A stretch of 64,000 bases of DNA from Mycobacterium vicinigordonae (GTDB lineage: Bacteria > Actinomycetota > Actinomycetes > Mycobacteriales > Mycobacteriaceae), in the NCBI RefSeq assembly GCF_013466425.1, contig NZ_CP059165.1:1984001-2048000 (forward strand). The letters run 5' to 3'. The translations under genes and the position numbers were made by a program. Below are positions 54,158-63,808 of the stretch, one piece after another. Position 1 is the stretch's first letter; the number at the start of each line of letters is the position of its first letter. The notes beneath the pieces were generated by a model, which saw nothing but the letters and a program-made list of their open reading frames with translations, made no database searches and was not told the origin of the DNA.

Positions 54158-54814
54158 TCAGCGCAGCATGGTGGCCACGATCCCGGCCAGGTAACCCAAC
54201 CGGGCGACCTCGGAAGGACGGAATTCAGGGCCGGGGCGACCCAGCACCACCGCGGTGTGCGGGTCTCCCAGCGGGGCCGCGACCATGGTCATGTCCATGT
54301 CACGCCATGCCTTCGGCACCCACTCGCCGTCGCTGTCCAGCGGCACGGCCCGCTCGAGTGGCAGCCACGGTGCCGAATCCGCCTTGGTCTCCGGGGCGCC
54401 CGGACTAGCGGCCAGGCGATGCAGCTCGCCGCCCGCGCTGCGCAACACCGTGCACCAGCTGACGCGCAGCACCCGCGGCGCCTGGTCGGCCAGCGTCTGC
54501 AGCTTCGACGCCCGATCGCCGGCCGCGGCGACATGGTCGAGCAGCTCCAGCTCACGGTGTGCCTCCAGCAGACCGGTGTGCGGACGGACGCTGTCCACTC
54601 GCACGCCGGTCAACGCCTCGGCGGCCGTGATCAGCGTGTCCGGCATCGCGCCTGGGGGCAGCTCGATCACCAGGTCGTCGATCGCGTACCCGGCCGCGCG
54701 CTCCACCACGTCCAACGACAGAATGTCGGCGCCCACCGAGCCCAGCGCCACAGCGAGCGACCCCAGGCTGCCTGGTCGGTCGATCAACTCGATGCGCAAC
54801 AGGTATGAGGGCAC
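54158..54814 (-). CDS. ACT-domain protein (Rv3013-like)
   Basis: This 218-residue protein begins [38 protein letters not shown], a standard ACT domain that binds an amino acid or related small ligand, with a second, GAF-like or degenerate domain from about residue 80. The partner enzyme is unknown. GTG 54814 gives the usual length, and longer frames run into the divergent gatC promoter region. The 112-base gap to gatC contains its TAGGCT -10. The gene converges with mmpL. Confidence 0.88.
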   Translation of the reverse strand: MPSYLLRIELIDRPGSLGSLAVALGSVGADILSLDVVERAAGYAIDDLVIELPPGAMPDTLITAAEALTGVRVDSVRPHTGLLEAHRELELLDHVAAAGDRASKLQTLADQAPRVLRVSWCTVLRSAGGELHRLAASPGAPETKADSAPWLPLERAVPLDSDGEWVPKAWRDMDMTMVAAPLGDPHTAVVLGRPGPEFRPSEVARLGYLAGIVATMLR

Positions 54815-54926
54815 GGCCAACACTGTTGCACAGCGGCGCGCGCGTGGCATATCGGCGGGGACGGGCGTGACCTTCGGCGGTCCCGGCGTCGGCCGCATCC
54901 GTTGGTCCCTACTAGGCTTTTCGCTC

Positions 54927-55238
54927 GTGTCCCAGATCTCCCGCGACGAGGTGGCCCACCTGGCCCGGCTGGCCCGGCTGGCGCTGACCGACGACGAGCT
55001 GGACAGCTTCGCCGGCCAGCTCGACGCCATCATCAGCCACGTCAGCCAGATTCAAGCCGTTGACGTCACCGGTGTCGAGGCCACCGACAATCCCCTCAAA
55101 GACATCTTCCGAAACCTCGATGTCACCCGGCCGGACGAACCCCGGCCGTCCCTGACCCAGCCAGAGGCGCTCGCCGCCGCGCCCGAAGCCGTCGATGGGC
55201 GCTTCGCCGTACCGCAGATCCTCGGGGAGAGTCAGTGA
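54927..55238 (+). CDS. gatC: Glutamyl-tRNA(Gln) amidotransferase subunit C
   Basis: This 103-residue small subunit of the GatCAB complex starts [38 protein letters not shown], the diagnostic GatC helix pair, and ends RFAVPQIL. It stabilises GatA on GatB. GTG 54927 lies eight bases after TAGGCT (54913-54918), a leaderless arrangement. Its TGA overlaps the gatA GTG (GTGA). Confidence 0.97.
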   Translation: MSQISRDEVAHLARLARLALTDDELDSFAGQLDAIISHVSQIQAVDVTGVEATDNPLKDIFRNLDVTRPDEPRPSLTQPEALAAAPEAVDGRFAVPQILGESQ

Positions 55239-56719
55239 CGGACATCATCCGGCTCGACGCGGCCACGCTGGCCGCCAAGATCGCGGCCAAAGAATTGTCA
55301 TCCACCGAGATCACCCAGGCTTGCCTGGACCAGATCGCGGCGACCGACGACCGGTACGGCGCCTTCCTGCACGTGGCCGCCGACGCCGCGCTAGCGGCCG
55401 CGGCCGCCGTCGACGAGAAGGTGGCCGCCGGCGAGCAGCTGCCCTCGGCGCTGGCCGGGGTGCCGTTGGCCCTCAAAGACGTGTTCACCACCGTCGACAT
55501 GCCCACGACCTGCGGCTCCAAGATCCTGGAAGGCTGGCGCTCGCCCTACGACGCCACGTTGACCACGCGGCTCCGCCGGGCCGGCATCCCGATTCTGGGC
55601 AAGACCAACATGGACGAGTTCGCGATGGGCTCGTCCACCGAGAACTGCGCCTACGGCGTCACCCGCAACCCCTGGGATGTCGAGCGTGTTCCCGGCGGTT
55701 CCGGCGGGGGCAGCGCGGCGGCGCTGGCCGCGTTCCAGGCGCCGCTGGCGATCGGTTCGGACACCGGGGGCTCCATCCGTCAACCGGCCGCGCTGACCGC
55801 GACCGTGGGCGTCAAACCCACCTACGGGACTGTGTCTCGCTACGGGCTGGTCGCGTGCGCATCGTCACTGGATCAGGGCGGGCCGTGTGCGCGCACCGTC
55901 CTGGACACCGCGCTGCTGCACCAGGTGATCGCCGGGCACGACCCGTGCGACTCCACATCCGTCGACGCGCAAGTGCCCGACGTCGTCGCCGCTGCCCGAG
56001 CCGGCGCCGGCGGCGACCTCGATGGCGTGCGGGTCGGCGTGGTGCGCCAGCTGCACAGCGGCGAGGGCTACCAGGCCGGGGTGCTGGCCTCATTCGAGGC
56101 CGCCGTCGAACAGCTCAAGGAACTGGGCGCGGAGGTCAGCGAGGTCGACTGCCCGCACTTCGATTACGCGCTGCCCGCCTATTACCTGATCCTGCCGTCG
56201 GAAGTGTCGAGCAACCTGGCCCGCTTCGACGCGATGCGTTACGGGCTGCGAGTTGGCGACGACGGCACCCACAGTGCCGAGGAAGTGATGGCGATGACGC
56301 GGGCCGCCGGCTTCGGGCCAGAAGTCAAGCGCCGCATCATGATCGGCACCTACGCGCTGTCGGCAGGCTACTACGACGCCTACTACAACCAGGCGCAGAA
56401 GGTACGCACCCTGATCGCCCGGGACCTCGATGCGGCGTACCAGTCCGTCGACGTCCTGGTTTCTCCGGCAACCCCGACTACCGCGTTCCGGCTCGGTGAG
56501 AAGGTCGACGACCCGCTGGCGATGTACCTGTTCGACCTTTGCACGCTGCCACTGAACCTTGCCGGCCACTGCGGCATGTCGGTGCCGTCGGGGCTGTCCC
56601 CGGACGACGGTCTGCCAGTGGGCCTACAAATCATGGCACCCGCATTGGCCGACGACCGGATCTACCGGGTTGGCGCTGCCTACGAAGCTGCCCGCGGCGT
56701 ACTGCCCACCGCGGTCTAG
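55235..56719 (+). CDS. gatA: Glutamyl-tRNA(Gln) amidotransferase subunit A
   Basis: This 494-residue amidase provides ammonia for transamidation of Glu-tRNA(Gln) and perhaps Asp-tRNA(Asn). The Ser-cisSer-Lys catalytic set is visible: PLALKDVF holds the lysine, [18 protein letters not shown] the cis-serine, and [11 protein letters not shown] the nucleophilic serine. GTG 55235 overlaps the gatC stop. pfkA follows after 47 bases, and gatB, normally next, is delayed by pfkA and an unrelated ATPase gene. Confidence 0.98.
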   Translation: MTDIIRLDAATLAAKIAAKELSSTEITQACLDQIAATDDRYGAFLHVAADAALAAAAAVDEKVAAGEQLPSALAGVPLALKDVFTTVDMPTTCGSKILEGWRSPYDATLTTRLRRAGIPILGKTNMDEFAMGSSTENCAYGVTRNPWDVERVPGGSGGGSAAALAAFQAPLAIGSDTGGSIRQPAALTATVGVKPTYGTVSRYGLVACASSLDQGGPCARTVLDTALLHQVIAGHDPCDSTSVDAQVPDVVAAARAGAGGDLDGVRVGVVRQLHSGEGYQAGVLASFEAAVEQLKELGAEVSEVDCPHFDYALPAYYLILPSEVSSNLARFDAMRYGLRVGDDGTHSAEEVMAMTRAAGFGPEVKRRIMIGTYALSAGYYDAYYNQAQKVRTLIARDLDAAYQSVDVLVSPATPTTAFRLGEKVDDPLAMYLFDLCTLPLNLAGHCGMSVPSGLSPDDGLPVGLQIMAPALADDRIYRVGAAYEAARGVLPTAV

Positions 56720-56766
56720 TCCGTCTGCTCGCGCTATCCGTCCCTCCGCAGGGCAAGATATGGGGC

Positions 56767-57798
56767 ATGCGCATCGGAGTACTCACGGGCGGCGGCGACT
56801 GTCCCGGCCTCAACGCAGTCATTCGGGCGGTAGTGCGTACTTGCGACGCGCGGTACGGCTCCTCGGTGGTCGGGTTCCAGGACGGCTGGCGGGGTCTACT
56901 GGAAAACCGGCGCATGCAGCTCAAGAACGACGACCGCAACGACCGCCTGCTGGCCAAGGGCGGCACCATGCTGGGCACCGCGCGCGTGCACCCCGACAAG
57001 CTGCGCGCCGGGCTGGACCAGATCAAGGAAACCCTGGACGAGAACGGCATCGACGTACTCATCCCGATCGGCGGTGAGGGCACGCTGACCGCAGCGCACT
57101 GGCTCTCTCAGGAAAACGTTCCGGTGGTCGGCGTCCCCAAGACCATCGACAACGACATCGATTGCACCGACGTCACTTTCGGCCATGACACCGCATTGAC
57201 GGTGGCCACCGACGCTATCGACCGTCTGCACAGCACCGCCGAATCCCACCAGCGGGTCATGCTGGTCGAGGTGATGGGCCGGCACGCCGGATGGATTGCG
57301 CTGAACGCCGGCCTGGCGTCCGGTGCACATATGACGCTGATCCCCGAGCAGCCGTTCGACGTCGAGGAAGTGTGTCGACTAGTGAAACGTCGTTTCCAGC
57401 GCGGAGATTCGCATTTCATTTGTGTGGTCGCCGAGGGCGCCAAGCCCGTGGAGGGCTCAATCGCATTGCGCGAGGGTGGGCTTGACGAGTTCGGTCACGA
57501 GAAGTTCACCGGCGTGGCGGCGCAACTCGGCGCCGAGGTGGAGAAGCGGATCAACAAGGACGTGCGAGTGACGGTGCTCGGTCACGTCCAGCGCGGGGGT
57601 TCGCCCACGGCCTACGACAGGGTGCTGGCCACCCGGTTCGGGGTCAACGCCGCCGACGCGGCGCATGCCGGGGAGTACGGGCAGATGGTGTCGCTGCGCG
57701 GTCAGGACATCGGGCGGGTGGCGTTGGGTGACGCCGTGCGGCAACTCAAGTTGGTGCCCGAGAGCCGTTACGACGACGCCGCAGCCTTCTTCGGTTGA
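56767..57798 (+). CDS. pfkA: 6-phosphofructokinase
   Basis: This 343-residue glycolytic enzyme phosphorylates fructose-6-phosphate. [20 protein letters not shown] starts it. GGEGT (near 103-107) is the nucleotide-binding loop, [20 protein letters not shown] is the catalytic loop with the aspartate, and [12 protein letters not shown] and VLGHVQRGG bind the sugar phosphate. The GGEGT form is the usual actinobacterial type. ATG 56767 fits the conserved N-terminus. Downstream, AAACCT/AGGTTT with a T-rich tail (57838-57858) forms a probable terminator. Confidence 0.96.
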   Translation: MRIGVLTGGGDCPGLNAVIRAVVRTCDARYGSSVVGFQDGWRGLLENRRMQLKNDDRNDRLLAKGGTMLGTARVHPDKLRAGLDQIKETLDENGIDVLIPIGGEGTLTAAHWLSQENVPVVGVPKTIDNDIDCTDVTFGHDTALTVATDAIDRLHSTAESHQRVMLVEVMGRHAGWIALNAGLASGAHMTLIPEQPFDVEEVCRLVKRRFQRGDSHFICVVAEGAKPVEGSIALREGGLDEFGHEKFTGVAAQLGAEVEKRINKDVRVTVLGHVQRGGSPTAYDRVLATRFGVNAADAAHAGEYGQMVSLRGQDIGRVALGDAVRQLKLVPESRYDDAAAFFG

Positions 57799-57837
57799 CA
57801 TTGGCGGCGGCCGTTAGCCATCCCTTTGTCCGGGCTT

Positions 57838-57858
57838 AAACCTCGAGCAGGTTTTTGT
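57838..57858 (+). terminator. Probable intrinsic terminator after pfkA
   Basis: AAACCT (57838-57843) pairs with AGGTTT (57849-57854) over a CGAGC loop and is followed by TTGTTTTA. It lies 39 bases after the pfkA stop. Confidence 0.6.
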
Positions 57859-57885
57859 TTTATAAGAACCGGTTATAGGTCATAT

Positions 57886-59031
57886 ATGAGTAACCGCGGT
57901 CGGGTGCGCGGAACCCTCGAGCAGGCGCCCAAGCCGGTGTGGCGGGAGCCGCATGCCTGGTGGGTCAATGTGGACACCGGTGCCGCGACTGAGCCACAAC
58001 CCTGCCGTCGAGATCGGCAAATGCCCAGCTTAGGGGCTTCTCAGCCGCCGCCCACGGCGGCTGCCTCGGCACCTCCCACGTTGGCGCCGCCGGCGCCGGC
58101 AGTGACACCGCCGCCAATTCGCCGCGAACGTGGCGGACTGGCACTGGACGGTGTAGAACGCCTGACCGTCCGGGACCCGTCGCACCGCAGCTGGCGCGAC
58201 TGCATCTCGCGCTACGCGGGCATCGACCTGGGACCTGGCCGCGAAGAGGCGCATCTGAGCGCGCTGCAAGCACAGGTCGGCGCGTCCATCGGCGGCGCAT
58301 TTCCCATCGCCGTTCTGAACCTCAAGGGTGGCGTCGGCAAGACCGTGGTGGTCGAAACGCTCGGCTCGACATTCGCCAGTCTGCGCGGCGACCGGGTCAT
58401 CGCAGTCGACATCGATTCTGGGGACCTGTCGGATCGGCACGGGCGCCGCAACGCTTTGACCATGGCCGACCTGATCCGGGACCGTACCGTCGCCCGCTAC
58501 GACGATGTGCGCGCCCACACCTATATGAACAGTGCGGGGCTGGAGGTGCTGGGTCCGCCGGACTACGCGAAAAGCCGTTGGAGCGTCACCCGCCAGGATT
58601 TCGTCAAGGCGTACTCGATCCTGCGGAGCTACTACTCCCTGGTATTGGTGGATTGCCCGAAGACGCTGAAGTCCGACCTGATGGAGGCGGTGCTGCGGGA
58701 AGCTCGAGCCCTGGTGATCGTCACCAGCACCAGCATCGATGCGGTCCAGAAAACTCGTACCACGCTAGAGTGGTTGAGCAACAACGGATATCGAGGACTG
58801 ATCGCGTCGACGGTATGTGCAGTCAACCAGGTCGACGGAGCAAAACCGACGCCCTTGGTGGTCAAGGAACTGGAGCAGTTGTCCACTCAAGTCGGTGCCA
58901 GCGTGTCGCTGCCATTCGATCGGCATGTGCATCAGGGCAAAGAGATCGGGCTGGACCGGGTCAGTCGACAAACCAGGCGCGCCTACCTGGAACTGGCCGG
59001 GGAGCTAGCGCGTATGTTTCCCCGCCGGTAG
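57886..59031 (+). CDS. Orphan EspI/ParA-like P-loop ATPase
   Basis: This 381-residue protein has an N-terminal segment with a Trp-rich block (KPVWREPHAWWVNVDTG), a Pro/Ala-rich linker (about 50-80), a small WRDCISRYAGIDLGPGREEAHLS block (103-125) and a MinD/ParA ATPase domain with KGGVGKT (147-153) and VIAVDIDSGD (171-180). The WR...INLG-like block before the ATPase resembles EspI proteins of ESX loci, but no esx gene is present in this window. ATG 57886 follows a TATAGG element by six bases. AACCGGTT (57867-57874) lies just upstream. It splits pfkA from gatB, which I recall as neighbours in M. tuberculosis. Confidence 0.82.
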   Translation: MSNRGRVRGTLEQAPKPVWREPHAWWVNVDTGAATEPQPCRRDRQMPSLGASQPPPTAAASAPPTLAPPAPAVTPPPIRRERGGLALDGVERLTVRDPSHRSWRDCISRYAGIDLGPGREEAHLSALQAQVGASIGGAFPIAVLNLKGGVGKTVVVETLGSTFASLRGDRVIAVDIDSGDLSDRHGRRNALTMADLIRDRTVARYDDVRAHTYMNSAGLEVLGPPDYAKSRWSVTRQDFVKAYSILRSYYSLVLVDCPKTLKSDLMEAVLREARALVIVTSTSIDAVQKTRTTLEWLSNNGYRGLIASTVCAVNQVDGAKPTPLVVKELEQLSTQVGASVSLPFDRHVHQGKEIGLDRVSRQTRRAYLELAGELARMFPRR

Positions 59032-59097
59032 GCGGCCGACACCGGCCCCAGCGCTGGGTTTCAAGGCGTAATCCGCAACCCACTAGGATCGGTCTCT

Positions 59098-60606
59098 ATG
59101 ACCGTTGCTGGGGCTGACCTGCTGGATTATGACGAGGTCATCGAACGTTTCGACCCGGTGCTCGGGCTCGAGGTACACGTCGAGCTGTCCACCGCCACCA
59201 AGATGTTCTGTGGCTGCGCCACGGCATTCGGCGCCGAGCCCAACACCCAGGTATGTCCGGTGTGCCTGGGCCTGCCGGGTTCGCTGCCAGTGCTCAACCG
59301 AACCGCGGTGGAGTCCGCGATCCGGATCGGGCTAGCGCTGAACTGCGAGATCGTGCCGTGGTGCCGGTTCGCCCGGAAGAATTACTTTTACCCGGACATG
59401 CCGAAGAACTACCAGATTTCGCAGTACGACGAGCCGATCGCGATCAACGGTTACCTCGACGCCCCGCTCGAAGACGGCACCACCTGGCGGGTTGACATCG
59501 AGCGTGCACACATGGAGGAAGACACCGGCAAGCTCACCCATATCGGCAGCGAGACCGGCCGCATCCATGGCGCCACCACCTCATTGATCGACTACAACCG
59601 CGCCGGAGTGCCGTTGATCGAGATCGTCACCAAACCCATCGTGGGGGCCGGGAATAGAGCGCCGCAGATTGCGCGTGCCTATGTGACGGCATTGCGAGAC
59701 CTGTTGCGCTCGCTGGACGTATCCGATGTCCGGATGGATCAGGGCTCGATGCGTTGCGACTCCAATGTTTCGCTGATGGCGAAGGGGGCGGCCGAGTTCG
59801 GCACTCGCACCGAGACGAAGAACGTCAACTCGCTCAAGAGCGTCGAGGTGGCCGTGCGCTACGAGATGCAACGCCAGGCAGCCGTATTGCTGGCCGGCGG
59901 CCAAATCGTCCAAGAAACCAGGCACTTTCACGAGGCCGGTTACACAAGCCCCGGCCGCGCCAAGGAGACCGCGCAGGACTATCGGTACTTCCCCGAGCCC
60001 GACCTAGAACCCGTCGCGCCCAGCCGTGAGCTGGTGGAGCAACTGCGCCAAACGATTCCGGAGCTACCGTGGTTGAGCCGCAAGCGGATTCAGGACGAGT
60101 GGGGCGTCTCCGACGAGGTGATGCGCGACCTGGTCAACGCCGGGGCGGTGGAACTGGTGGCCGCGACCGTCAAGCACGGGGCCGCCAGCAGGGAGGCGCG
60201 GTCCTGGTGGGGGAACTACCTGGTGCAGAAAGCCAATGAGGCCGGCGTCGGGCTGGACGAACTGGCCATCACGCCGGCTCAGGTTGCCGCGGTGATCGCG
60301 CTGGTCGACGAAGGCAAGTTGTCCAACAAGCTGGCCCGCGAAGTGGTGGAAGGGGTGCTGGCCGGGGAAGGGGAACCCGTGCAGGTGATGTCGGCACGGG
60401 GTCTGGAACTGGTGCGCGACGACTCAGTGACCCAGGCCGCGGTCGACGAGGCGCTGGCCGCCAATCCTGATGTGGCGGAGAAGATCCGCGGCGGCAAGGT
60501 GGCTGCGGCGGGCGCGATCGTGGGTGCGGTGATGAAGGCCACCCGCGGCCAGGCCGACGCGGCTCGGGTGCGAGAACTGGTGCTGGCGGCCTGCGGGCAA
60601 GGGTAA
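59098..60606 (+). CDS. gatB: Aspartyl/glutamyl-tRNA amidotransferase subunit B
   Basis: This 502-residue subunit binds and activates the t[50 protein letters not shown] carries the zinc-type cysteines. [18 protein letters not shown] and [14 protein letters not shown] are GatB signatures. The C-terminal YqeY-like domain ends [16 protein letters not shown] 59098 lies eight bases after TAGGAT (59084-59089). It completes GatCAB although two other genes lie between it and gatA. Confidence 0.97.
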   Translation: MTVAGADLLDYDEVIERFDPVLGLEVHVELSTATKMFCGCATAFGAEPNTQVCPVCLGLPGSLPVLNRTAVESAIRIGLALNCEIVPWCRFARKNYFYPDMPKNYQISQYDEPIAINGYLDAPLEDGTTWRVDIERAHMEEDTGKLTHIGSETGRIHGATTSLIDYNRAGVPLIEIVTKPIVGAGNRAPQIARAYVTALRDLLRSLDVSDVRMDQGSMRCDSNVSLMAKGAAEFGTRTETKNVNSLKSVEVAVRYEMQRQAAVLLAGGQIVQETRHFHEAGYTSPGRAKETAQDYRYFPEPDLEPVAPSRELVEQLRQTIPELPWLSRKRIQDEWGVSDEVMRDLVNAGAVELVAATVKHGAASREARSWWGNYLVQKANEAGVGLDELAITPAQVAAVIALVDEGKLSNKLAREVVEGVLAGEGEPVQVMSARGLELVRDDSVTQAAVDEALAANPDVAEKIRGGKVAAAGAIVGAVMKATRGQADAARVRELVLAACGQG

Positions 60607-60607
60607 T

Positions 60608-62551
60608 TCAGCGCAGCCGATGATCTTGGGCGGCAATGGTTCTGGTCATCTTCCAGTAGTCGACGATCCGCCAGGGCAGCAGCACGTAGACGTTGCCGTC
60701 GGCGGCCTTGTACCACGAGTTCTCGATACAGGGATGCCCCCACATCAACGTGGCCATCTCAGCCTGCAACGCTTCGGCGTAGTGTTCGTAGGCGATGGCC
60801 GTTGGCTCGATACTGGTATGCCCGCCCTCAATCACGGTGCGCAGTGCCTCGCCGATGTAGCGCATTTGCAGTTCGGACATCAACATGACGCTGCCGGCGT
60901 GGGCCAGCCCGGTACCCGGGCCCATCATGATGAAGAAATTAGGAAAGCCGGGAATGGAAACACCGTTGTAGGCGACCGGTTTCCCGTTCCATAGGTCGTG
61001 TAGCGCGAGCCCGTCGCGGCCGACGATCTGCATCGGCCACAGCACCTCGTTGGCCCGAAAGCCGGTGGCTAGCACAATCACATCGACTTCGTAACAGCCA
61101 TTGCCCGTGTAGACCGACGTGGCGTCGATCTCGTGGATCGGGTCACGCACGAGCTCGACGTGCGGGCGGGTCAGACAGCGCAGCCAACTGCCGTTGTCCT
61201 GCAGCATCCGCTTGGCCATCGGCGGGTAAGCGGGGGTGACGGCGTCGATCAGTTCGGGATGCTGGCCTAGTTGGCTCTCGATCCACTTGGTGAACACCTC
61301 GCGGCGCGCCGCACTGGCTTTGTTTGCGGTGCGTGGAAAGTCGGGCCAGTCGGGGTCGGCGCGCACCAGCTCGAGTAATTGATCGCTGGACTGCCACATC
61401 AGCATGAACCGGTACCAGCGGGAGTATCCGGGTAGATGCTCCATCGCCCACCGCTCGCCGGCGGTGACCTTGCTGTGATAGCGAGGGTTGGGTGCCATCC
61501 ACTGCGGGGTGCGCTGGAAGACCACGAGTTGTTGCACTTCGTCGACGATGGCGGGGCCGATCTGAAAGCCGCTGGCGCCGGCGCCAATCAGTGCGACCCG
61601 CTTGCCGGTGAGGTCGACGCTGTGATTCCAACGGGCGGAATGGAACACCGGCCCGGCGAAGTGATCCAGGTTCGGCAGCGCCGGGATGGCCGGACGGTTG
61701 AGGATACCGACACTGGAGATCACGGCATTGGCCGACCGCGTCAATTCGGTGCCGTCGGCGGCGCGCATTGTCACGGTCCACCGGGCTTCGGCGTCGTTCC
61801 ATTCGGCTCTGATCACCTCGTGGCGCCACCGCACATGTTCGCCGATACCGTGTTCTTCCATGAGTTTTCGGAAGTAGGAGTGCAATTCGGGTTGGCGGGT
61901 GTAGTAGTCGCTGAACTGGTCATTACGCTCGAACGAATACGAGTAGTAGTGGCTGGCGACGTCGACCCGGCACCCCGGGTAGGTGTTCTCCAGCCAGGTG
62001 CCGCCCACGTCGTCGTTCTTGTCGATGACCTCGAACGCGATCCCGGCCTCTTTCAGGCGGATGCCAGCCAGCAATCCGGATTCGCCGCATCCGATCACCA
62101 GTACCGAAAAGTTCTCCGGTACCGCAATATTCGGATCCAGGATGATGGCGCGCGGATTGGCGGCGGACAAGTCCAGCTCCTCGGTGTACAGGGCCGCGTA
62201 GTCGTCGGGCACCGGGGTGCAGGCAATCCAGTCCATGATCTCGCGGATGGTCGCGGTGTCGGGTGGTTCCGGCGGGGGGCAACCCGCATCGCGCCACGTA
62301 CAGATAACTTTGATTGCGTCGCGGCGCAATTGGTCTTTGTCGGCCGCGTCGAGGCAGCCCTGGAACTCGTTGACGACGAACTGTCGCGGCCGGATCGGTC
62401 CGCGCAACAACGAGACATCACCAGTCAGCTGGACGGCGGAAGCGATCAGCGCCGGCACCGAGACTTGAGTCAGTGCCGCGACGATCGCTGCATCGTCGTC
62501 GGTGATCGGTGTGGTGACCAGATGTCGCGCGGGGTCGGGGAGTGGCGTCAT
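60608..62551 (-). CDS. Baeyer-Villiger-type flavin monooxygenase
   Basis: This 647-residue flavoprotein monooxygenase has two Rossmann motifs (VLVIGCGESGLLAGIRL and VALIGAGASGFQIG) and the fingerprint F-x-G-x3-H-x3-W as FAGPVFHSARWNH. It should oxygenate a ketone or similar substrate using NADPH and O2. An N-terminal extension of about 140 residues precedes the first Rossmann fold, as in large mycobacterial BVMOs related to the EthA group. ATG 62551 is the first start inside the gene. It is divergent from a TetR gene, with a palindromic operator between, so it is probably induced by its substrate. The end lies one base beyond the gatB stop. Confidence 0.92.
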   Translation of the reverse strand: MTPLPDPARHLVTTPITDDDAAIVAALTQVSVPALIASAVQLTGDVSLLRGPIRPRQFVVNEFQGCLDAADKDQLRRDAIKVICTWRDAGCPPPEPPDTATIREIMDWIACTPVPDDYAALYTEELDLSAANPRAIILDPNIAVPENFSVLVIGCGESGLLAGIRLKEAGIAFEVIDKNDDVGGTWLENTYPGCRVDVASHYYSYSFERNDQFSDYYTRQPELHSYFRKLMEEHGIGEHVRWRHEVIRAEWNDAEARWTVTMRAADGTELTRSANAVISSVGILNRPAIPALPNLDHFAGPVFHSARWNHSVDLTGKRVALIGAGASGFQIGPAIVDEVQQLVVFQRTPQWMAPNPRYHSKVTAGERWAMEHLPGYSRWYRFMLMWQSSDQLLELVRADPDWPDFPRTANKASAARREVFTKWIESQLGQHPELIDAVTPAYPPMAKRMLQDNGSWLRCLTRPHVELVRDPIHEIDATSVYTGNGCYEVDVIVLATGFRANEVLWPMQIVGRDGLALHDLWNGKPVAYNGVSIPGFPNFFIMMGPGTGLAHAGSVMLMSELQMRYIGEALRTVIEGGHTSIEPTAIAYEHYAEALQAEMATLMWGHPCIENSWYKAADGNVYVLLPWRIVDYWKMTRTIAAQDHRLR

Positions 62552-62569
62552 GGCAGCCTTTCGGAATGG

Positions 62570-62612
62570 CACGATTGAGTGTCTAATATGGCACTTATAA
62601 GTGTCAATCGTG
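62570..62612. promoter_or_regulatory. Nested palindromic operator between BVMO and TetR genes
   Basis: CACTTATAAGTG (62592-62603) is a perfect 12-base palindrome. CACGATTGA (62570-62578) pairs with TCAATCGTG (62604-62612) around it. AGTGTC also recurs at 62578-62583 and 62600-62605. The inner palindrome would cover the -35 of the TetR gene, whose likely -10 is TATTCT at 62623-62628. TetR autoregulation and control of the monooxygenase gene fit. Confidence 0.75.
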
Positions 62613-62634
62613 TGCCCGGGCGTATTCTCGGGCG

Positions 62635-63240
62635 ATGGCCGCCCCCCGCCCCGGATCACTGGCCGACGCCAAGCGGCAGGCGGCAGTTGACCACATCCTG
62701 GCTGCCGCGCGACGCCTCGTCCTCGGCAAAGGTCTGGACGTCACCATGGACGACCTGGCCGAAGTGAGCGGGGCCAGCCGTCGCACCCTGTTTCGGCACT
62801 TCACCAGCCGCGACAAGCTAATCGCGGCGGCCTTCGACGCCGGCATCGTCGACTACCGACACCAGCTGCCGCGCTTCGAAGGCGACCTGACCAACTGGCT
62901 GCGCGAGACTTGCGACAGCGCCCACCGGATGAACGCGACGATCGGCCCCGGCTTCTTCGAGCTAGCGTCGCGCCAGGACCTCTCCCCAGAGCTGGCCGCT
63001 GCAGAAACCAAGCGCCTCAACGAGTTTCGGGGAGCGATGACCGATATCTGCGTCACGTTGTGGCGCGCCGGCGGCCACCAAAGCGATCCACCGGCATCGT
63101 TGTACACGACTGTCTGCGCCCATCTGAGTCCGCACTTCACCGCAGCGCTGATGATCGATGCGGGGCAAACTTGGGCTGCGGCAGCCGAGTTGGCCTACCT
63201 TGCCATCGAGTCTGCGATGCACCGCGCGATTGATTCATGA
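62635..63240 (+). CDS. TetR-family regulator, divergent from the monooxygenase
   Basis: This 201-residue TetR protein has the HTH VTMDDLAEVSGASRRTLFRHFTSRDKLIAAAF (about 37-68) and a TetR_C-like ligand domain. ATG 62635 lies six bases after TATTCT. The operator-like palindromes sit between it and the BVMO gene, which is the normal layout of an EthR-EthA-type pair, though the sequence is not EthR. Its TGA overlaps the ATG of the flavin reductase gene, so the reductase may be co-expressed. Confidence 0.9.
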   Translation: MAAPRPGSLADAKRQAAVDHILAAARRLVLGKGLDVTMDDLAEVSGASRRTLFRHFTSRDKLIAAAFDAGIVDYRHQLPRFEGDLTNWLRETCDSAHRMNATIGPGFFELASRQDLSPELAAAETKRLNEFRGAMTDICVTLWRAGGHQSDPPASLYTTVCAHLSPHFTAALMIDAGQTWAAAAELAYLAIESAMHRAIDS

Positions 63241-63737
63241 TGGGTGGCGTGACACACGACGGATTGGACCGGCTGACCGAGCAGATGGACACCGCGATCC
63301 TGGTGGTGACGACCCAGGCGGATGGCCAACGATCTGGTTGCGTCGTCGGCTTCGCGACCCAGGCCAGCATCAACCCACCGCGACTATTGGTGTGCCTGTC
63401 ACGCACCAATCACACCTTCGGCGTCGCCGCCCGATCCGACCACCTCGCGGTGCACCTTCTGGCCCACCGCGACATGGCGCTGGCTGAACTTTTCGGTGGC
63501 GAAACCGACGATGAGATCGACAAATTCGACCGCTGCACATGGCATCGGGGTCCGCAACAGATGCCGATTCTCACCAACGCGATCGGCTGGCTAGTGGGCA
63601 GGACAGTCGAGCGCGTCGAGTTCGGTGACCACGTCGGCTATTTGCTGGCGCCCGTCGACGCCTGGTTTGCCGACAGGGACGACGATCCGCTGCGCTTCTC
63701 CGACGTCATGGACATCGATCCCGGCCACGATCCGTAG
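63237..63737 (+). CDS. Flavin reductase-like FMN-binding protein (copy 1)
   Basis: This 166-residue protein has a split-barrel fold: TAILVVTTQADGQRSGCVVGFATQASINPPRLLVCLSRTNHTFGVAARSDHLAVHLL is the flavin-binding core of the FlaRed family. It could supply reduced flavin or act as a small oxidoreductase. ATG 63237 overlaps the TetR stop, and ATG 63240 in the same frame is an alternative. It is followed after 71 bases by a paralogue. Confidence 0.88.
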   Translation: MMGGVTHDGLDRLTEQMDTAILVVTTQADGQRSGCVVGFATQASINPPRLLVCLSRTNHTFGVAARSDHLAVHLLAHRDMALAELFGGETDDEIDKFDRCTWHRGPQQMPILTNAIGWLVGRTVERVEFGDHVGYLLAPVDAWFADRDDDPLRFSDVMDIDPGHDP

Positions 63738-63808
63738 CGCGTCCCGGCCGGATCACGATTGCGTCCGAAGAATGTCGTAACCGGTGGTCGAGGACGCATC
63801 ATGGTGTG

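Noticed and set aside
55195..56499. A 434-codon plus-strand frame over gatA
   Set aside because: It overlaps gatA in the wrong frame and is Arg-rich without motifs.
57841..57923. CCTCGAGCAGG occurring in the pfkA terminator and again in the start of the ATPase gene
   Set aside because: An 11-base repeat 70 bases apart in GC-rich DNA is likely to be chance, and one copy is coding.
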